A stretch of 52,015 bases of DNA from Oscillospiraceae bacterium (GTDB taxonomy: Bacteria > Bacillota > Clostridia > Oscillospirales > Oscillospiraceae): assembly GCA_022779345.1 (NCBI GenBank), contig JALFTG010000032.1, forward strand, positions 1-52,015, read 5' to 3'. Under the pieces are notes generated by a model. That model was not told the DNA's origin. It was given only the letters and a program-made list of their open reading frames with translations, and made no database searches. The translations under genes were made by a program, and so were the position numbers. Positions 51,352 to 52,015 of the stretch are shown in pieces (the stretch's first letter is position 1; each line of letters begins with the position of its first letter).

Positions 51352-51996
51352 TTATAAAATTACAGATTGCCGGGCCATGGCGGAGGCGTATGCCTCCGGG
51401 AGCTGTCCGGCGGTGCGCTCATCGGCCAGATAGGCCTTCATCAGCTGATCGAAGGTCTGGACATAGTCCACGATGGCCCGGGCCGCGTCATCCCCGGTCT
51501 CCGGGCGGTCCACCACGATGGACCGGACGAACCGGCCGTCATACAAGGCGTACTGCCGGGGAGGTTCCCCCCGCCGGGCAAACCAGGCGTCCTCGGTCTG
51601 CTTCCACAGCCGGAAAAACCGGGTCATGGCCTGGATCAGGGCCTCGGACTGAGTGCGGAACACCACGGACAAGGAGCCGCTGCCGGTCTCATCCGGCCGG
51701 TGGAACTCCACCTCGTATTTCACGGTGGGTCGGTATTTGTAGGCCAGGCTGGATTTCACGGACATACTCATGGCGTTGGGGACCACGAAGGGTACCAGCT
51801 CCCGGGAGGCGGACAGCAGCTGCTCCACGCTCCGGAACACATCGCTGATCCAGCGCTCAGGGGTCATGACCTCCACATAGTCCGCCAGAATCTCGTTGAT
51901 CAGACCCGAGCGGCTTACGCCCCGGCGGTGGGCCAGCGCGTCCACTTCCCGGACCACATCGTCATCCAGCATCAGGCTGTATAATGTCTTTTTCAT
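51352..51996 (-). CDS. Ribbon-helix-helix (CopG-like) protein with unknown C-terminal domain (214 aa)
   Basis: The first 45 residues (MKKTLYSLMLDDDVVREVDA, HRRGVSRSGLINEILADYVE) show a ribbon-helix-helix DNA-binding fold: a short strand then two helices. The remaining 170 residues form an unrecognised domain with aromatic-rich beta segments (KYEVEFHRPDETGSGSLSVV, YALYDGRFVRSIVV). RHH proteins are usually small; a 214-residue version suggests a sensor or effector part. I use the second in-frame start because GAGGG lies about 8 nt before it. It lies upstream of clpB, separated by repeat copy 3. Function unknown. Confidence 0.7.
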   Translation of the reverse strand: MKKTLYSLMLDDDVVREVDALAHRRGVSRSGLINEILADYVEVMTPERWISDVFRSVEQLLSASRELVPFVVPNAMSMSVKSSLAYKYRPTVKYEVEFHRPDETGSGSLSVVFRTQSEALIQAMTRFFRLWKQTEDAWFARRGEPPRQYALYDGRFVRSIVVDRPETGDDAARAIVDYVQTFDQLMKAYLADERTAGQLPEAYASAMARQSVIL

Positions 51997-52015
51997 GGCA
52001 TACACCCTCGCTTTC

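Overview
The window looks like a chromosomal segment of a GC-rich, strictly anaerobic gut Firmicute, most likely an Oscillospiraceae-type organism (Flavonifractor, Lawsonibacter, Oscillibacter or a relative). The reasons are a complete Rnf ion pump, rubrerythrin and rubredoxin, strong AGGAGG ribosome sites, Firmicute-style lipoproteins and intergenic repeat families that I associate with these genomes. The taxon is an inference. I see no rRNA, tRNA or CRISPR array.

Layout. 1-2.6 kb: end of a rubrerythrin, a rubredoxin, a lipoprotein and a sodium:amino-acid symporter. 2.9-9.0 kb: a GntR/UTRA regulator followed by the operon rnfCDGEAB, which couples ferredoxin:NAD+ oxidoreduction to ion pumping. 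9.3-14.4 kb: an HTH regulator divergent from three enzyme genes: a SnoaL-like protein that keeps the catalytic-residue spacing of bile-acid 7alpha-dehydratase BaiE, an SDR dehydrogenase, and a flavin/Fe-S enoate reductase of the BaiCD/BaiH type. 14.5-25.2 kb: a nucleoside salvage block. On the minus strand are uridine kinase, thymidine kinase and two small membrane or secreted proteins. On the plus strand are deoD, a BMP-type nucleoside-binding lipoprotein, the glycyl radical enzyme yjjI with its activase yjjW, and a nucleoside-type ABC ATPase with two permeases.

25.3-38.05 kb: a compact plus-strand myovirus-like structural cassette. It has terminase, portal, protease, capsid, connectors, sheath, tube, LysM protein, hub, spike, gp25, baseplate J, DUF2313 and a small holin-like protein. 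It has no integrase, repressor, replication gene, recognisable tape measure, tail fibre or endolysin, and is bounded by strong terminators. It is either a heavily reduced prophage or a domesticated particle.

38.1-52 kb: mostly minus-strand housekeeping genes. These are an AI-2E/PerM-type permease, a small membrane protein, rpoD, dnaG, a dGTPase-like HD protein, a YigZ protein, hflX (start unclear), a NUDIX hydrolase, a plus-strand Cys-rich protein, a DUF445 protein, clpB and a ribbon-helix-helix protein.

Three copies of one ~165 bp structured repeat (9.1, 12.3 and 51.2 kb) and single copies of three other hairpin-rich repeats sit between genes. The most notable items are the bai-like three-gene cassette, the tape-measure-less contractile phage cassette, and the YjjI/YjjW pair inside a nucleoside import and salvage locus.
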